From Rickettsiales bacterium (GTDB lineage Bacteria > Pseudomonadota > Alphaproteobacteria > Rickettsiales > Anaplasmataceae), in assembly GCA_031284675.1 (NCBI GenBank), contig JAITXQ010000028.1, positions 1 to 5,510 on the forward strand: a stretch of 5,510 nt of DNA. Reading direction: 5' to 3'. The position numbers and the translations under genes are program-made. The notes below the pieces were generated by a model. It had not been told where the DNA came from. It worked only from the letters and a program-made list of their open reading frames with translations, and made no database searches. Positions within the stretch are counted from its first letter, which is position 1. Each line of letters starts with the position of its first letter. Below are positions 5,208 through 5,510 of this stretch, in pieces.

Positions 5208-5503
5208 CAAATAGAAGAGAATACACAGCAGAATTTAAATTAGAAGCTGTTAAGCCGATTAAAGAAACAGGTCAAGCAAGTACAAAAATAGCAAAAGATC
5301 TAGGTATAGATGGCAGTATGTTAAGTAAATGGGTAAGAAAATATGATGGAAAAATGTCTGAGGCATACGCATTTCCAGGCAAAGGAAAGTTAGCTCCTTA
5401 CGACAAGGAAAGATTTGATTTAAAAAAAGAGCTGGCAAGGATAACAAGAGAAAGGGACATTTTAAAAAAAGCCCTGGGGTATTTTGCCAAACAAAAAGAG
5501 TAA
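5204..5503 (+). CDS. IS3-family transposase OrfA
   Basis: OrfA is the DNA-binding partner of IS3 transposition; alone it tends to regulate, and as the N-terminal part of the OrfAB fusion it directs the transposase to the element's ends. The 99 residues have normal length. Residues 1-50 (RREYTAEFKLEAVKPIKETG, then IAKDLGIDGSMLSKWVRKY) are an HTH_Tnp_1 domain. AFPGKGKLAP (56-65) is a familiar linker, and from ~69 a leucine-zipper-like helix with LKKELARITRERDILKKAL runs to the end (YFAKQKE). The usual residues are present and no frame damage is seen. The start is supported by AGAGGTG. It overlaps the riboswitch-controlled transporter by 4 bases, so it may be read from that gene's promoter in addition to any IS promoter. 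Confidence 0.94.
   Translation: MTNRREYTAEFKLEAVKPIKETGQASTKIAKDLGIDGSMLSKWVRKYDGKMSEAYAFPGKGKLAPYDKERFDLKKELARITRERDILKKALGYFAKQKE
5464..5471 (+). other. Programmed -1 frameshift site of the IS3 element
   Basis: Seven A residues (5464-5470) followed by G lie in the phase A-AAA-AAA-G relative to orfA, a standard slippery heptamer for -1 shifting in IS3 elements, close to the orfA stop. Slippage enters the -1 frame that continues as KPWGILPNKKSKIF to the window end. A second A7-G at 5422-5429 has the same phase, but its -1 frame meets TAA within six codons, so only this site can give OrfAB. No stimulatory hairpin can be judged because the window ends. Confidence 0.6.
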
Positions 5504-5510
5504 AATATTC
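5469..5510 (+). CDS. IS3-family OrfB (integrase part), first codons only
   Basis: In the -1 frame relative to orfA, an open stretch from the slippery site reads KPWGILPNKKSKIF and leaves the window without a stop. In this IS3 subgroup OrfB, the DDE integrase domain, is made as the OrfAB fusion by -1 frameshifting and normally has its catalytic residues much further on. None of the catalytic region is visible, so the call rests on position and frame alone. Confidence 0.5.

Larger units (their letters stand above)
5146..5510 (+). mobile_element. IS3-family insertion sequence (right copy), 3' part beyond window
   Basis: The element begins with TGACCTTACCCAGAAAAAG at 5146, inverted relative to the copy ending at 118 and identical over the shared part except for the missing 21 bases. 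It carries a complete orfA, a slippery A tract and the start of orfB. The boundary at 5146 is where the two copies stop matching: flanks are ...ATAACAT here and, read outward from the left copy, ...GTCCATGT. IS3 elements make 3-4 bp target duplications, but the distal end is not in view, so this cannot be tested. Confidence 0.9.

Noticed and set aside
1..5510. CRISPR arrays, tRNA or rRNA genes, phage or defence modules
   Set aside because: No spaced repeats, no cloverleaf or rRNA-like segment and no phage or defence protein was seen.

Overview
The window looks like chromosome of an AT-rich, obligately intracellular alphaproteobacterium of the order Rickettsiales, most probably Wolbachia. The reasons are the low GC content, the style of the short intergenic decay, the gene set (dapB, an unlinked pstB, yebC, an M23 peptidase, an SPFH protein), and insertion-sequence remnants of two families in 5.5 kb. 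The genus is an inference from character and content; no search was run.

Layout. Bases 1-118 are the 5' end of an IS3-family element on the minus strand, running out of the window to the left. It cut into a gene of which only a winged-helix C-terminus remains (120-260). A promoter-like pair (322-350) leads into a two-gene unit, dapB (375-1160) and pstB (1157-1915), overlapping by ATGA. Bases 1916-2283 have no intact gene: they hold a frameshifted start of an IS630-type transposase (2028-2151), a doubtful small ORF with a good ribosome binding site (2182-2271) and a promoter candidate. Next comes a tight plus-strand unit: yebC (2290-3021), a secreted M23 metallopeptidase (3025-3909) and a membrane-anchored SPFH protein (3906-4772), closed by a terminator-like hairpin (4782-4810). 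A TPP (thiamine pyrophosphate) riboswitch (4837-4914) then abuts a SemiSWEET/PQ-loop transporter (4914-5207). Its last ~20 codons come from a second copy of the same IS3 element (5146 to the right edge), oriented rightward, with orfA complete and the start of orfB.

How the parts work together. DapB makes the precursor of diaminopimelate and lysine, and the M23 protein should cut the peptidoglycan made from it, so the two fit the minimal cell wall of such symbionts. PstB would be the ATPase of a phosphate importer whose other subunits are elsewhere. The riboswitch is strong evidence that the SemiSWEET gene serves thiamine supply, probably as an importer of thiamine or a precursor.

The most notable feature is the right junction. 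The IS entered the transporter just after its third membrane helix, supplied a new basic C-terminal tail, and placed the transposase orfA start codon in a 4-base ATGA overlap with the transporter stop. The transposase may therefore be co-transcribed and translationally coupled behind a thiamine riboswitch. The left IS copy differs from the right over the shared 97 bp only by 21 extra bases, and those contain a stop codon that would prevent this fusion.
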